Assembly (NCBI GenBank): GCA_943914815.1 | Contig: CALUDL010000007.1 | Location: forward strand, 1 to 40,733 | Direction: 5' to 3' | Length of the DNA stretch: 40,733 bases | Origin: an uncultured Brevibacterium sp. | GTDB taxonomy: Bacteria > Actinomycetota > Actinomycetes > Actinomycetales > Brevibacteriaceae | Shown here: piece by piece, positions 25,749 through 34,185 of the stretch | Numbering within the stretch: position 1 is the stretch's first letter | Layout of the letters: the number at the start of each line of letters is the position of its first letter | Program-made: the position numbers and the translations under genes | The notes under the pieces: generated by a model | Seen by the model: only the letters and a program-made list of their open reading frames with translations | What the model was told of the DNA's origin: nothing | Database searches by the model: none

Positions 25749-26801
25749 TCAGATCTCTAGAGCGTTAAAGTCTGTGGGGCCTTCGCCCTGATCGTAGATA
25801 TCTTTGGGGCTGCCCACCAGCAAGTGGTCGGGGCGACGTGCGATGCGACGGTCCTTGTTCGGATAGTCAAACTGTGCGAGTACGTGGCGCATCGCTTCCA
25901 GCCGAGCGCGTTTCTTGTCGTTGGACTTCACCACGGTCCACGGTGCCTGAGCCGTGTCCGTATAGAAGAACATTGCCTCTTTGGCTTCTGTGTATGCGTC
26001 CCACTTGTCTAAGCTCGCCAGGTCAGTGGGGGAGAGTTTCCACTGCTTGACAGGGTCGGTTGAACGGGACGTGAAGCGGTGGAGCTGTTCTTCGCGTCCA
26101 ACTGAGAACCAGAACTTGATGATCTTGATTCCCGAGTTCACCAGCATGGTTTCGAACTGTGGGCACGAGCGGGTGAAGTCGAGGTATTCAGCTGGCGTGC
26201 AGTAGCCCATCACGCGTTCGACACCGGCGCGGTTGTACCACGAACGGTCGAACATGACGATTTCGCCCGCAGCTGGCAAGTGCTGGACGTAACGCTGGAA
26301 GTACCACTGGGTCTGTTCGCGTTCCGTGGGCTTTTCTAGGGCTACGACGCGGGCGCCACGTGGGTTGAGGTGTTCGGTGAAGCGTTTGATTGCGCCACCT
26401 TTACCTGCTGCGTCACGCCCTTCGAAGATGATGACGACACGTTCGCCGGTTTCCTTGATCCACGTTTGAAGTTTGAGAAGCTCAATCTGGAGCTTGCGCT
26501 TCTCACGCTCATACGCAGGCCGCGCCATCTTGGTGCGGTACGGGTACCCCTTCTTCCAGGCCTTGGACTTTGACTTGGTCCCGTCTACCTGCCTTTGCAA
26601 GGAGCGCAGAGAGTCAATTTCGTTGGCGAAGTCAGGAATGCCGTCAGGGGTCAGCTCAAACTTAGGTGTTTCCTCAGCTGATTTGTTCTGAGATGCGTCA
26701 GCCTTCTTGGAATCAACCTGATTGGCGTCGGCCTCGACACCGTCGTCCACGTTGTGTGAGGCAGTTGTTTCGGTGTCGTTTGTGGGCGTGTTTTCACTCA
26801 T
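25749..26801 (-). CDS. ppk2: Polyphosphate kinase 2
   Basis: Uses inorganic polyphosphate to phosphorylate nucleoside diphosphates, or the reverse. 350 residues. The first 55 or so are acidic, Asn/Thr/Ser-rich and likely disordered. The PPK2 core has Walker A IFEGRDAAGKGG (about 122-133), the lid ALEKPTEREQTQWYFQRYVQ and Walker B MFDRSWYNRAGVERVMG, followed by IIKFWFSVGREEQLHRF and SPTDLASLDKWDAYTEAKEA. The size fits the single-domain class that acts on nucleoside diphosphates; direction and nucleotide preference cannot be assigned. The ATG at 26801 is preceded by AAAGG only one base away, too close to be an ideal ribosome binding site, and by a -10 hexamer seven bases away. Confidence 0.92.
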   Translation of the reverse strand: MSENTPTNDTETTASHNVDDGVEADANQVDSKKADASQNKSAEETPKFELTPDGIPDFANEIDSLRSLQRQVDGTKSKSKAWKKGYPYRTKMARPAYEREKRKLQIELLKLQTWIKETGERVVIIFEGRDAAGKGGAIKRFTEHLNPRGARVVALEKPTEREQTQWYFQRYVQHLPAAGEIVMFDRSWYNRAGVERVMGYCTPAEYLDFTRSCPQFETMLVNSGIKIIKFWFSVGREEQLHRFTSRSTDPVKQWKLSPTDLASLDKWDAYTEAKEAMFFYTDTAQAPWTVVKSNDKKRARLEAMRHVLAQFDYPNKDRRIARRPDHLLVGSPKDIYDQGEGPTDFNALEI

Positions 26802-26838
26802 ACCTTTAAGTCTATATTTTGAAGTACCCAGGTGCCAC
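26802..26838 (-). promoter_or_regulatory. ppk2 promoter, leaderless geometry
   Basis: On the minus strand TAGACT (26814 down to 26809) is followed by seven bases and then the ppk2 ATG at 26801. GTGGCA lies 18 bp further upstream as a fair -35 (26838 down to 26833). The transcript probably starts at the ATG. Confidence 0.45.
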
Positions 26839-26873
26839 AAGTGGTGGGACCAGAGCCCGCGTGAAAGCTAATA

Positions 26874-28688
26874 TCACGCGTTCTCTGGGCCGTAAATGTC
26901 GTCAATGTAGGAGCTGAAGTCCTTGTTGACAATGTGGCGTTTCACGGACTGCTTTGCTGAAAGGTAGCCATTTTGTTCCGTCAGTTGAGCGGGAACAATC
27001 CGGTATTCGCGGATCGACTCAGCACGTGAAACCCTGCGGTTGGCCACTTCGATTGCCCGCGAGACAGATTCGTTGATCTTTTCATTGCCGGGTACGTCTT
27101 CGAGTGATAGGGCAGGGAGATCTCGATTTTCTAACCAGGCCGGAAGCATCTCCATGTCCGGGAAAATCAGAACCGAGACGAACTTCTTACCTTCACCAAT
27201 CACGACTGCTTGGCCAATGACCGGGTGGCGTCGCAACTCATCTTCAAACGGGGCAGGAGCAACGTTCTTGCCACCAGCAGTAATAATGAGTTCCTTTTTG
27301 CGTCCGGTGACACTGACATATCCGTCTTCGTCAAGCGTTCCAAAGTCACCCGTGCAGAACCATCCGTCGACAAAAGCGTCCTGGGTAGCTTGCGGGTCGT
27401 TGAGGTATTCCTTAAAAACGCTGACACCCTTGGCAAGGATCTCGCCATCAGGTGCCACTGCAACCGTGTTTCCAGGCAGTGGCACGCCCACGGTTCCAAT
27501 CTTGGACTTACCGGGAGTGTTTACGGCGATTGGGGCGGTGGTTTCTGTCAGTCCGTACCCTTCGAGAATGTCCACGCCGATTCCCTTGAAGAAGTGTCCC
27601 AAGCGGAAGCCCAGCGGGCCACCGCCGGACACGGCGTGCGTTGCCTGTCCACCCAGAACTGCGCGGAGCTTGGAGTACACCAAAACGTCGAAGAGTTTGT
27701 GCTTGGCTTTGAGCCATGGGGATACCTTGCCTTCGCTCAAAGCAACGGAATATTGCACTGCGACGGCTTCAGCCGCCCGGAAAATGGGTGCCTTCTTCTC
27801 AGCCTCAGCTTTTTGCAGTGCGGAGTTGAAGACCTTTTCAAAGACGCGCGGGACACCCAGAATAAACGTAGGACGAAACGCTCCCAGAGCCTCCGTGAGT
27901 TTCGTCAGATCCGATTCGTGTGCCAGCGTGACACCGTGAAGAATGCTCATCACTTCAATGAAACGGGCGAACACGTGCGCGGTGGGAATGAACAGAAGAC
28001 ACCGGGCGCCAGGAGTGACAACCTGGTTGATCTGTACGGCAGCGCTGGCTGCGGTGTCAACGAAGTTTGCGTGGGTGAGAACGCACCCGCGTGAGCGGCC
28101 CGTTGTTCCCGAGGTGTAAATGATGGTCGCGTCGTCAGACTTCTTGCGTGAGGAGCGGGCGGCCTCGACGACCTCGGCGGTCACATCCCGACCAGCGGCG
28201 ACAAGCGAACGGCGACCGTCCTCATCCCACACGCTGATGTCCAAAGTTTCTTCGATCCCACTTGCTTTAGCAGCCTGAGCCACGCGGTCACTGTGGTCTT
28301 GAGATTCGGCAACAACAAATTTCAGGCCGGTGTCCTTGAGGATCCACGCCAGCTGGTCTTCACTCGACGTGTCGTAGAACGGAACTGACACGCCACCAGC
28401 GAACCAAATGGCGAAGTCGTAGGTAGTCCACTCGTAACTGGTGGCCCCAAAAATCCCCACGCGGTCACCAGGCTTGATGCCCCGGGCAATAAGACCCTTG
28501 GCCACTTCAACAACTTCGCGGTGGAACTGCTGTGCAGAAATTGCGACTTCGCGGTCGTTTTCCAAAAGAGACAGCATGTGCGCGTGTGGATCTGATGTGA
28601 CCCTGGCTACAAACACGTCGGTGATGGTGTCGCTTTCTGGCAGGTCAAAAGTTAAAGGCGTGGAAGATGAACTCATCGTTGCGGACAT
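26874..28688 (-). CDS. fadD: Long-chain acyl-CoA synthetase (AMP-forming)
   Basis: Activates fatty acids to acyl-CoA through an acyl-adenylate. About 604 residues from the ATG at 28688, which has CAGGGAG six bases upstream; an ATG at 28718 is the alternative. The AMP-binding P-loop is TIIYTSGTTGRSRGCVLTH (about 187-205). Later motifs are GYGLTETTAPIAVNTPG, GWFCTGDFGTLDEDGYVSVTGRKKELIITAGGK and the C-terminal LTEQNGYLSAKQSVKR with the catalytic lysine region. It is a FadD15-like single-copy enzyme in layout. Divergent from leuS. Confidence 0.92.
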   Translation of the reverse strand: MSATMSSSSTPLTFDLPESDTITDVFVARVTSDPHAHMLSLLENDREVAISAQQFHREVVEVAKGLIARGIKPGDRVGIFGATSYEWTTYDFAIWFAGGVSVPFYDTSSEDQLAWILKDTGLKFVVAESQDHSDRVAQAAKASGIEETLDISVWDEDGRRSLVAAGRDVTAEVVEAARSSRKKSDDATIIYTSGTTGRSRGCVLTHANFVDTAASAAVQINQVVTPGARCLLFIPTAHVFARFIEVMSILHGVTLAHESDLTKLTEALGAFRPTFILGVPRVFEKVFNSALQKAEAEKKAPIFRAAEAVAVQYSVALSEGKVSPWLKAKHKLFDVLVYSKLRAVLGGQATHAVSGGGPLGFRLGHFFKGIGVDILEGYGLTETTAPIAVNTPGKSKIGTVGVPLPGNTVAVAPDGEILAKGVSVFKEYLNDPQATQDAFVDGWFCTGDFGTLDEDGYVSVTGRKKELIITAGGKNVAPAPFEDELRRHPVIGQAVVIGEGKKFVSVLIFPDMEMLPAWLENRDLPALSLEDVPGNEKINESVSRAIEVANRRVSRAESIREYRIVPAQLTEQNGYLSAKQSVKRHIVNKDFSSYIDDIYGPENA

Positions 28689-28898
28689 CGAAGCTCCCTG
28701 TTGTGTATGCGACATCATCGGCGTGGATATTCAAGTACCTATCCTAGGGGGTAGAGGAGTATTTTCTAAGCCGTACGTTACTGATGAGTGAAAGAGTTAC
28801 GTTGGCAGGCGTGAGATAGCCTAAAGTTGCTGTACGTACGTCATGCCACTTGAGGCTCGCCACGCAAGGCGCAGTCTTAGAAACCCGAAAGGACGCCA

Positions 28899-31727
28899 AT
28901 GAGTAACGCTCCCGAGCAGCCCACCTATCGCTACGATGCGCAGCTGGCGGGAGACATTGAACTCAAATGGCAAGACCGGTGGGAAGAAGACGGCACTTTC
29001 GCCTCCTCCAACCCGGTAGGTGACTTGGCGGGTGACAACCGCAATTTGGGCGCACCCATGTACCTCATGGACATGTTCCCGTACCCGTCCGGGAAGGGTC
29101 TCCACGTAGGACACCCGCTGGGGTACTTGGCAACTGATGTGTATGCCAGGTACCAACGCATGTTGGGCCGTAACGTGATGCACGCGCTGGGATATGACGC
29201 GTTTGGTCTGCCAGCTGAACAGTACGCGGTGCAGACGGGCCAGCACCCACGCATCACCACCAATCAAAACATCGACAACATGCGCAGACAGTTGCGACGC
29301 TTGGGTCTGGGGCACGACCCTCGCCGTTCGTTTGCGACAACCGATCCCGAGTTCGTGAAGTGGACGCAGTGGATCTTCGCCACGATTTTCGACGCGTGGT
29401 ATGACGCTGACGCAGCCAAGGCGCGCCCCATCGGCGAACTGATTGAGCAGTTCGAAACCGGTGCACGTGACACCGGACGGGGTGCGTGGGCTGAGCTGAG
29501 CCCACGTGAACGCGAAGAAGTTTTGCAGGACTACCGGTTGGCGTATGTGAGCGAATCGCCAGTGAACTGGTGCCCCGGGCTGGGCACAGTGCTCGCGAAC
29601 GAAGAAGTGACAGCCGAAGGCCGTTCTGAGCGCGGTAACTTCCCGGTCTACACGCGCAAACTCAAGCAGTGGAACATGCGCATTACTGCGTACGCCGACC
29701 GTTTGGACGCGGACCTGGACACAGTGGAGTGGCCCGAGGCGGTCAAACACATGCAGCGCAATTGGATTGGGAAATCTGTGGGTGCGTTGGTGCGTTTCAC
29801 TGGTCATAACGTCCCCAAGCTCGAGGTGTACACCACACGTGCCGACACGCTGTTTGGAGCGACATTTGCGGTTCTTTCTCCAGAACACCCGCTGGTCGAT
29901 GAGTTTGTGACTGCTGCGTGGCCAGAAGATGTGAACCCAGCGTGGACCCAAGGGGCGGCGACCCCCGCCGAGGCGGTCGCCGAGTACCAGCGTGCCGCGG
30001 CAGCGAAGACTCCGGCCGAGCGTCAGGAAGACAAAAACAAAACGGGTGTGTTCACGGGAAGCTACGTGAAGAACCCTGCAACCGGACAAGATATGCCCGT
30101 GTTTGTGGCCGACTACGTGCTCATGGGGTACGGAACCGGTGCGGTCATGGGTGTTCCGGCTGAAGATAGCCGCGACTGGGACTTTGCGAAAGCGTTTGGT
30201 CTGCCCTATATCCGCACGGTTGAACCGCCTGCGGATCACGATGAAGACCAGCCGTACTTGGGTGAAGGCCAGAAGATCAATTCGGCGAACGAACACATTG
30301 ACGTCAACGCTGTGGAAGTCGATGAGGCTAAGAACCGCGTGGTTGAGTGGCTGGCTGAGCAGGGGCTCGCACAGGAGACCACGCAGTACCGCTTGCGTGA
30401 CTGGCTGTTTAGCCGCCAGCGCTACTGGGGTGAACCGTTCCCTATCGTCTACGACGAAGAAGGCACACCCCACTTGGTTCCAGAAGACCAGTTGCCCGTT
30501 GACCTTCCTGAACTCGAGGACTTCAGCCCCAAGACCTTTGAGCCAGACGACGTGGAATCTGAACCAGAACCACCTCTGGGACGTAACCACGACTGGGTCA
30601 CGGTTGAACTGGACCTGGGCGACGGGCTGAAAACCTACACCCGTGAGACCAACACCATGCCGAACTGGGCAGGATCGTCGTGGTATCAGTTGCGCTACGC
30701 GGATCCGCACAACAGCAACGCACTCGTGGATCCAGAGAACGAAAAATACTGGTTGGGCCCACGGGACGACAAGAAGCCCGGCGGCGCGGACCTCTACATC
30801 GGCGGTGTTGAGCACGCGGTCCTGCACCTGCTGTACGCCCGCTTCTGGCACAAAGTCCTTTACGACCTCGGGCACATTTCCAGCTTTGAACCGTTCTACA
30901 AGCTCATCAACCAGGGGTACATCCAGGCGTACGCATTTACCGATGCGCGCGGCGTGTACGTCCCAGCCAATGAGGTTGAAGAGAAAGAGGACGGCACCTT
31001 CTGGTACCAGGGCGAACAGGTGTCGCGTGAGTACGGGAAGATGGGTAAGTCGCTTAAAAACATGGTGACACCCGATGAGATGTACGAAGAGTACGGCGCC
31101 GACACTTTCCGGGTGTACGAAATGTCGATGGGGCCACTCGAAGTGTCGCGTGCATGGGAGACCCGCGCGGTCGTGGGTGCCCAGCGGTTCCTGCAGCGTG
31201 TGTGGCGTCTGGTGGTGGACGAAGATTCCGGTGAACTCAAGGTCACGGACCAACCAGCTGACGAAGACACCTTGCGCGTTTTGCACTCCACAATTGCGGG
31301 TGTGCGGGACGACATGGACAACTTCCGGTTCAACACGGTCGTTGCCAAGCTCATCGTGCTCACCAACCACCTCACCAAGGTGGGGGTTTCGCCACGTGAG
31401 GTCATTGAGCCGCTCGTCATCATGCTCGCGCCTTTGGCGCCGCACATCGCGGAAGAGCTGTGGAGCAAGCTGGGCCATGAGGGCACCATCACGTATGAAG
31501 CCTTCCCCGAGGTGGACGAGCGTTATCTGGTTGAAGAAACCGTCACGTGCGTTGTGCAGGTGAAGGGCAAGGTTCGCGACCGACTGGAAGTGTCCCCTGA
31601 CATTTCGGACGAAGAGCTCGAAAAGCTGGCGCTGGCCTCTAAGGGTGCCCAGCGCAGCTTGGATGGCGCCGAAGTGCGCAAGGTGATCGTGCGCGCGCCC
31701 AAGCTCGTGAATATTGTGCCCATGTAG
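28899..31727 (+). CDS. leuS: Leucyl-tRNA synthetase
   Basis: Charges tRNA-Leu. 942 residues, class I. The HIGH-like motif is in [18 protein letters not shown] near the N-terminus; the CP1 editing domain follows ([47 protein letters not shown]). The KMSKS-like motif is [14 protein letters not shown], and the C-terminal anticodon-binding region ends [20 protein letters not shown] lies upstream of the ATG. The 180-bp region between fadD and leuS shows no T-box features. A 977-codon open frame on the opposite strand is a shadow of this gene. Confidence 0.97.
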   Translation: MSNAPEQPTYRYDAQLAGDIELKWQDRWEEDGTFASSNPVGDLAGDNRNLGAPMYLMDMFPYPSGKGLHVGHPLGYLATDVYARYQRMLGRNVMHALGYDAFGLPAEQYAVQTGQHPRITTNQNIDNMRRQLRRLGLGHDPRRSFATTDPEFVKWTQWIFATIFDAWYDADAAKARPIGELIEQFETGARDTGRGAWAELSPREREEVLQDYRLAYVSESPVNWCPGLGTVLANEEVTAEGRSERGNFPVYTRKLKQWNMRITAYADRLDADLDTVEWPEAVKHMQRNWIGKSVGALVRFTGHNVPKLEVYTTRADTLFGATFAVLSPEHPLVDEFVTAAWPEDVNPAWTQGAATPAEAVAEYQRAAAAKTPAERQEDKNKTGVFTGSYVKNPATGQDMPVFVADYVLMGYGTGAVMGVPAEDSRDWDFAKAFGLPYIRTVEPPADHDEDQPYLGEGQKINSANEHIDVNAVEVDEAKNRVVEWLAEQGLAQETTQYRLRDWLFSRQRYWGEPFPIVYDEEGTPHLVPEDQLPVDLPELEDFSPKTFEPDDVESEPEPPLGRNHDWVTVELDLGDGLKTYTRETNTMPNWAGSSWYQLRYADPHNSNALVDPENEKYWLGPRDDKKPGGADLYIGGVEHAVLHLLYARFWHKVLYDLGHISSFEPFYKLINQGYIQAYAFTDARGVYVPANEVEEKEDGTFWYQGEQVSREYGKMGKSLKNMVTPDEMYEEYGADTFRVYEMSMGPLEVSRAWETRAVVGAQRFLQRVWRLVVDEDSGELKVTDQPADEDTLRVLHSTIAGVRDDMDNFRFNTVVAKLIVLTNHLTKVGVSPREVIEPLVIMLAPLAPHIAEELWSKLGHEGTITYEAFPEVDERYLVEETVTCVVQVKGKVRDRLEVSPDISDEELEKLALASKGAQRSLDGAEVRKVIVRAPKLVNIVPM

Positions 31728-31758
31728 TGAGGGTGTGGCGAAAGTCACGCGCAATCTT

Positions 31759-31784
31759 CGTTACGAACTGCCGTATTCGTGACG
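31759..31784 (+). terminator. Probable leuS terminator hairpin
   Basis: CGTTACGAA (31759-31767) pairs with TTCGTGACG (31776-31784), nine base pairs with one G-U wobble, around an 8-base loop. Only TTT follows. It starts 31 bp after the leuS stop, and its right arm touches the nadE operator. Confidence 0.4.
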
Positions 31785-31817
31785 TTTACGATCGGGTAAA
31801 CGTTTACTGTGTAATGC
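31782..31817 (+). promoter_or_regulatory. nadE operator with overlapping leaderless promoter
   Basis: Three alternating half-sites are visible: ACGTTTAC (31782-31789), GTAAACGT (31796-31803) and ACGTTTAC (31800-31807). The first two form perfect 8-bp arms around GATCGG; the last two form the perfect 12-bp palindrome GTAAACGTTTAC (31796-31807). TACTGT (31805-31810) fits a -10, with seven bases to the ATG at 31818 and no ribosome binding site. The operator overlaps the -10 and spans the spacer, which suggests repression. The palindrome resembles LacI-family operators with a central CG; an NAD-responsive repressor is equally possible. Confidence 0.6.
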
Positions 31818-32645
31818 ATGAATGTTTCACCCGAAGAGATTCGATTGGCTTTGGGCGTCAGCCCCAGCATCGATCCCCGAGGAGCGATTCAGCGTCGCGT
31901 CCAGTTCCTGGTCGATTACTGTTTGACCACCGGCACAAGAGGTTTTGTGCTGGGAATTTCCGGAGGGCAAGATTCCACTCTTGCCGGCAAACTGTGCCAA
32001 CTGGCTGTTGAAGAACTGCGCAGGCGCGATTATGACGCGACGTTCGTCGCGATGCGTCTGCCGTATCGGCTTCAGCAAGACGAACAGGACGCACAAGACG
32101 CACTCGATTTCATCGAGCCCGACCGCGTGGTGACATTCAATATCGGGGAAGCCACGGACGAAGTGTCCAAAGAGTTCACTACGGCGATGGGGCATGAGAC
32201 CTCGGACTTCAACCGGGGCAACGTCAAGGCCAGAATGCGGATGATCGCGCAGTATGCGGTCGCTGGTGATCTGGGACTGTTGGTTGTTGGAACCGATCAC
32301 GCTGCCGAGGCCGTTACCGGTTTCTACACGAAGTTCGGTGACGGGGGTGCCGACGTCACACCTCTTGCGGGTCTGACAAAACGTCAGGGGCGGGAAATGC
32401 TCCAAGAGCTGGACTGCCCGGAACACCTGTACCTCAAGGTGCCCACCGCTGACCTTCTGGACGACGAACCGGCCCAAACGGATGAAAGCGCTCTGGGCCT
32501 GACGTATGACGACATTGACGACTACCTCGAAGGAAAACCTGTCACAGACGACACCGCGTTTTCGATCGAGGACAAGTATCGTCGCAGCCACCACAAGCGC
32601 GTGATGCCCGTGACTCCCGCCGACACGTGGTGGATTCGCTGCTAG
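31818..32645 (+). CDS. nadE: NH3-dependent NAD+ synthetase
   Basis: Amidates deamido-NAD to NAD with ATP and ammonia. 275 residues, the short form without a glutaminase domain. The PP-loop is [20 protein letters not shown] (about 43-60); the deamido-NAD site region includes [20 protein letters not shown] and [24 protein letters not shown], followed by [11 protein letters not shown] and the C-terminal [14 protein letters not shown]. No ribosome binding site; see the promoter entry. Convergent with the crcB genes. Confidence 0.95.
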   Translation: MNVSPEEIRLALGVSPSIDPRGAIQRRVQFLVDYCLTTGTRGFVLGISGGQDSTLAGKLCQLAVEELRRRDYDATFVAMRLPYRLQQDEQDAQDALDFIEPDRVVTFNIGEATDEVSKEFTTAMGHETSDFNRGNVKARMRMIAQYAVAGDLGLLVVGTDHAAEAVTGFYTKFGDGGADVTPLAGLTKRQGREMLQELDCPEHLYLKVPTADLLDDEPAQTDESALGLTYDDIDDYLEGKPVTDDTAFSIEDKYRRSHHKRVMPVTPADTWWIRC

Positions 32646-32664
32646 AAGCGCTACTAGCTTCTAG
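32642..32664. terminator. Hairpin between convergent nadE and crcB
   Basis: CTAGAAGC (32642-32649) and GCTTCTAG (32657-32664) form a perfect 8-bp stem with a 7-base loop. It begins inside the nadE stop codon. No T-run follows on either strand, so it is an intrinsic terminator of weak type or an RNA end stabiliser serving both genes. Confidence 0.45.
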
Positions 32665-32671
32665 AACGCCA

Positions 32672-33025
32672 CTACAGGCGTGAGCCGGTCGCAAGACCCA
32701 GCCACACGCTCAGCACGCATGCCAGGAGCGTCCCTCCCAAATAGAGGACGCCGTGAACCGGGCGTTTGCGGAGCGTAAGTTCTAACCACCCCACCATGAG
32801 CGTTGAAAACGTGGTGAAGGCACCACAGAATCCGGTTATGCACACGTTGAACACCGGAAACTCCACGGTGGCGCCCGTAAGTACCCCAGTGAAGAAACTT
32901 CCCACCACATTGATGAGGAACACGGCAACTGGCCACGACGCATTTAACCACCGGGTCAAGGCCGTATCGCACGCCCACCGGCACACTGCCCCTACCCCGC
33001 CAGCTAGCACGACCGCGATCAGCAT
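32672..33025 (-). CDS. crcB: Fluoride channel subunit CrcB/FluC (second of pair)
   Basis: Small four-helix membrane protein that exports fluoride as a dual-topology dimer. 117 residues from the ATG at 33025 (GAGG upstream). Family motifs: VLAGGVGAVCRWACD at the N-terminus, NVVGSFFTGVLTG in helix 2 and GFCGAFTTFSTLMVG in helix 3, which holds the ion-coordinating Phe-Ser region. It overlaps the other crcB by seven bases. In bacteria with two adjacent copies the proteins usually form a heterodimer of opposite topology. Confidence 0.9.
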   Translation of the reverse strand: MLIAVVLAGGVGAVCRWACDTALTRWLNASWPVAVFLINVVGSFFTGVLTGATVEFPVFNVCITGFCGAFTTFSTLMVGWLELTLRKRPVHGVLYLGGTLLACVLSVWLGLATGSRL

Positions 33026-33393
33026 AACGACCTCGGCGATGGGCGGACAGCTGAACCAATGAGCCACCCACTGATGGCGGCACAGACACCAGTCACCAGC
33101 GACACCAGGGTGAGGGTGAGTCCACCAAAGCTGGACTGTACGGTCATGAGGGCGAGCGTGGACTGTGTGGTGAGCGCCCCGCATATTCCAGCACCAACGA
33201 ACAGCTTCACGGGCGCGGCCCACGGCGTTCGCGCATCTAACAGAAGCCCGGAAAGAAAAGCCAGAATGAGCGTTCCCACGGTGTTGACCGTGATGAGGCC
33301 CGCCGTTTCACCGAGTTGGAAAACCGCGACACGGCCCCAGGTGCCTAGTGCACCACCGGCAAACACCAGAAGAGGTGGGAGAAGACGCGACAC
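33019..33393 (-). CDS. crcB: Fluoride channel subunit CrcB/FluC (first of pair)
   Basis: 124 residues with four hydrophobic helices. Motifs: VFAGGALGTWGRVAVFQ, VNTVGTLILAFLSGLLLD and GAGICGALTTQSTLALM. In helix 3 the usual T-T-F-S is T-T-Q-S, so one of the phenylalanines that line the fluoride path is a glutamine in this subunit, whereas the partner keeps TTFS. The GTG start overlaps the stop of the upstream membrane-protein gene (TAGTG). Likely partner of the downstream CrcB. No fluoride riboswitch was recognised in front of the operon. Confidence 0.88.
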   Translation of the reverse strand: MSRLLPPLLVFAGGALGTWGRVAVFQLGETAGLITVNTVGTLILAFLSGLLLDARTPWAAPVKLFVGAGICGALTTQSTLALMTVQSSFGGLTLTLVSLVTGVCAAISGWLIGSAVRPSPRSLC

Positions 33394-34082
33394 TACGAGT
33401 CGAGTGAGTTTTCGAAGACGACACGTTCAAAGGTAGCGCGTGCCGTGACAAAACTGTTCGCGAGGTCTTCGCCTTGGTGCTGGGCGCGACTAAATTCGTG
33501 CCAGCCACCTTCGCGTGTGTCACCAGGTTTGACTACCAGTTCTTTCGCGTCCTGGCCCTCAGGTGCCATCTCTTTTTTGACCCAGTCGCGCAGAGCAGAC
33601 CCGGTGCGGAACAGATCCATAAACGCGTAATGCGCGTCGCGGTTGATAAACGATTCGTGTTCACTTTGCGACAGGAAGGTCTCGAGTGCGCGCAGTGACT
33701 CGTGGCTGAGGGAAGCCACCTGCGACACGCGCAACTCTTGTACGAGCCCAGTGTCCTGTGGGAACAGGGACCGAATCCGGGTAGCACGTTCAGCGTCAGG
33801 GTTTTGTGGTTCATCCTCAACTTGGGTGAGTTGCACACGGTTGGACTGCTCATACGCCTGGGTGAGCTCATTGCCCAGCCTGTCGATGCGCGCCTGTGTG
33901 GAGGACCATTCGTACGCCAGCCCCACAACTCCCAGTACCGTGATGACAGCCAAGATAAGTCCAATGATCCATGCCACCGAATGCAGCGGGGGAATCAGGA
34001 ACAAGATAAGAGCGAGGACCGCGACTGCAAGGATGAGAGTCGCTGCCCATGAATTCACTAAAAAGTCTCCAAAACGCCTCAC
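33393..34082 (-). CDS. Uncharacterised two-helix membrane protein with coiled coil
   Basis: 229 residues, family not recognised. Two transmembrane segments near residues 12-31 and 36-57 are separated by a short loop with HS, so both termini are probably cytoplasmic. A likely coiled coil (about 58-85, AYEWSSTQARIDRLGNELTQ) follows, then a soluble domain with LVQELRVSQVASLSHESLRA, FLSQSEHESFINRDAHYAFM and GWHEFSRAQHQGEDLANSF. The last part may be an enzyme-free helical domain. It is the first gene of an operon with the two fluoride channel genes, overlapping the first by one base, so a role beside the channel is possible but unproven. GTG start; no ribosome binding site. Confidence 0.75.
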   Translation of the reverse strand: MRRFGDFLVNSWAATLILAVAVLALILFLIPPLHSVAWIIGLILAVITVLGVVGLAYEWSSTQARIDRLGNELTQAYEQSNRVQLTQVEDEPQNPDAERATRIRSLFPQDTGLVQELRVSQVASLSHESLRALETFLSQSEHESFINRDAHYAFMDLFRTGSALRDWVKKEMAPEGQDAKELVVKPGDTREGGWHEFSRAQHQGEDLANSFVTARATFERVVFENSLDS

Positions 34083-34095
34083 GGCTGAAAGTCTA
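34083..34095 (-). promoter_or_regulatory. Leaderless-type -10 of the membrane protein / crcB operon
   Basis: On the minus strand TAGACT (34095 down to 34090) is followed by seven bases and the GTG start at 34082. No Shine-Dalgarno sequence is present and no good -35 is seen. The same hexamer and spacing occur at ppk2. Confidence 0.4.
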
Positions 34096-34125
34096 GCGAA
34101 AACAGTGTGCGAGATTGTGGACTTC

Positions 34126-34155
34126 TATACTGATCTGAGGAACGAGCCTCATCAG
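34126..34155 (+). promoter_or_regulatory. ugd promoter region with bulged dyad
   Basis: TATACT (34126-34131) is a plausible -10 about 55 bp before the ugd ATG. It overlaps an imperfect stem: CTGAT (34130-34134) and GAGG (34137-34140), with a 2-base bulge, pair with CCTC (34147-34150) and ATCAG (34151-34155). It may be an operator or a leader hairpin. No clear -35. Confidence 0.3.
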
Positions 34156-34185
34156 ATATCTAACCTACGGAATGGAAAAACTTTC

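Noticed and set aside
28719..28898. Possible T-box leader before leuS
   Set aside because: The 180 bp lacks the T-box core and any strong alternative stems. A GTACGTAC repeat near 28833 is short and isolated.
28821..31754. A very long open frame (977 codons) on the minus strand
   Set aside because: It lies fully antisense to leuS, whose motifs are unmistakable. The antisense frame has no recognisable domain and an odd His/Val/Arg-rich composition, as expected for a shadow frame in GC-biased DNA.
33643..34185. N-terminal extension of ugd from an upstream start
   Set aside because: The added frame is antisense to the membrane-protein gene, and the Rossmann fold begins exactly at the ATG at 34186.
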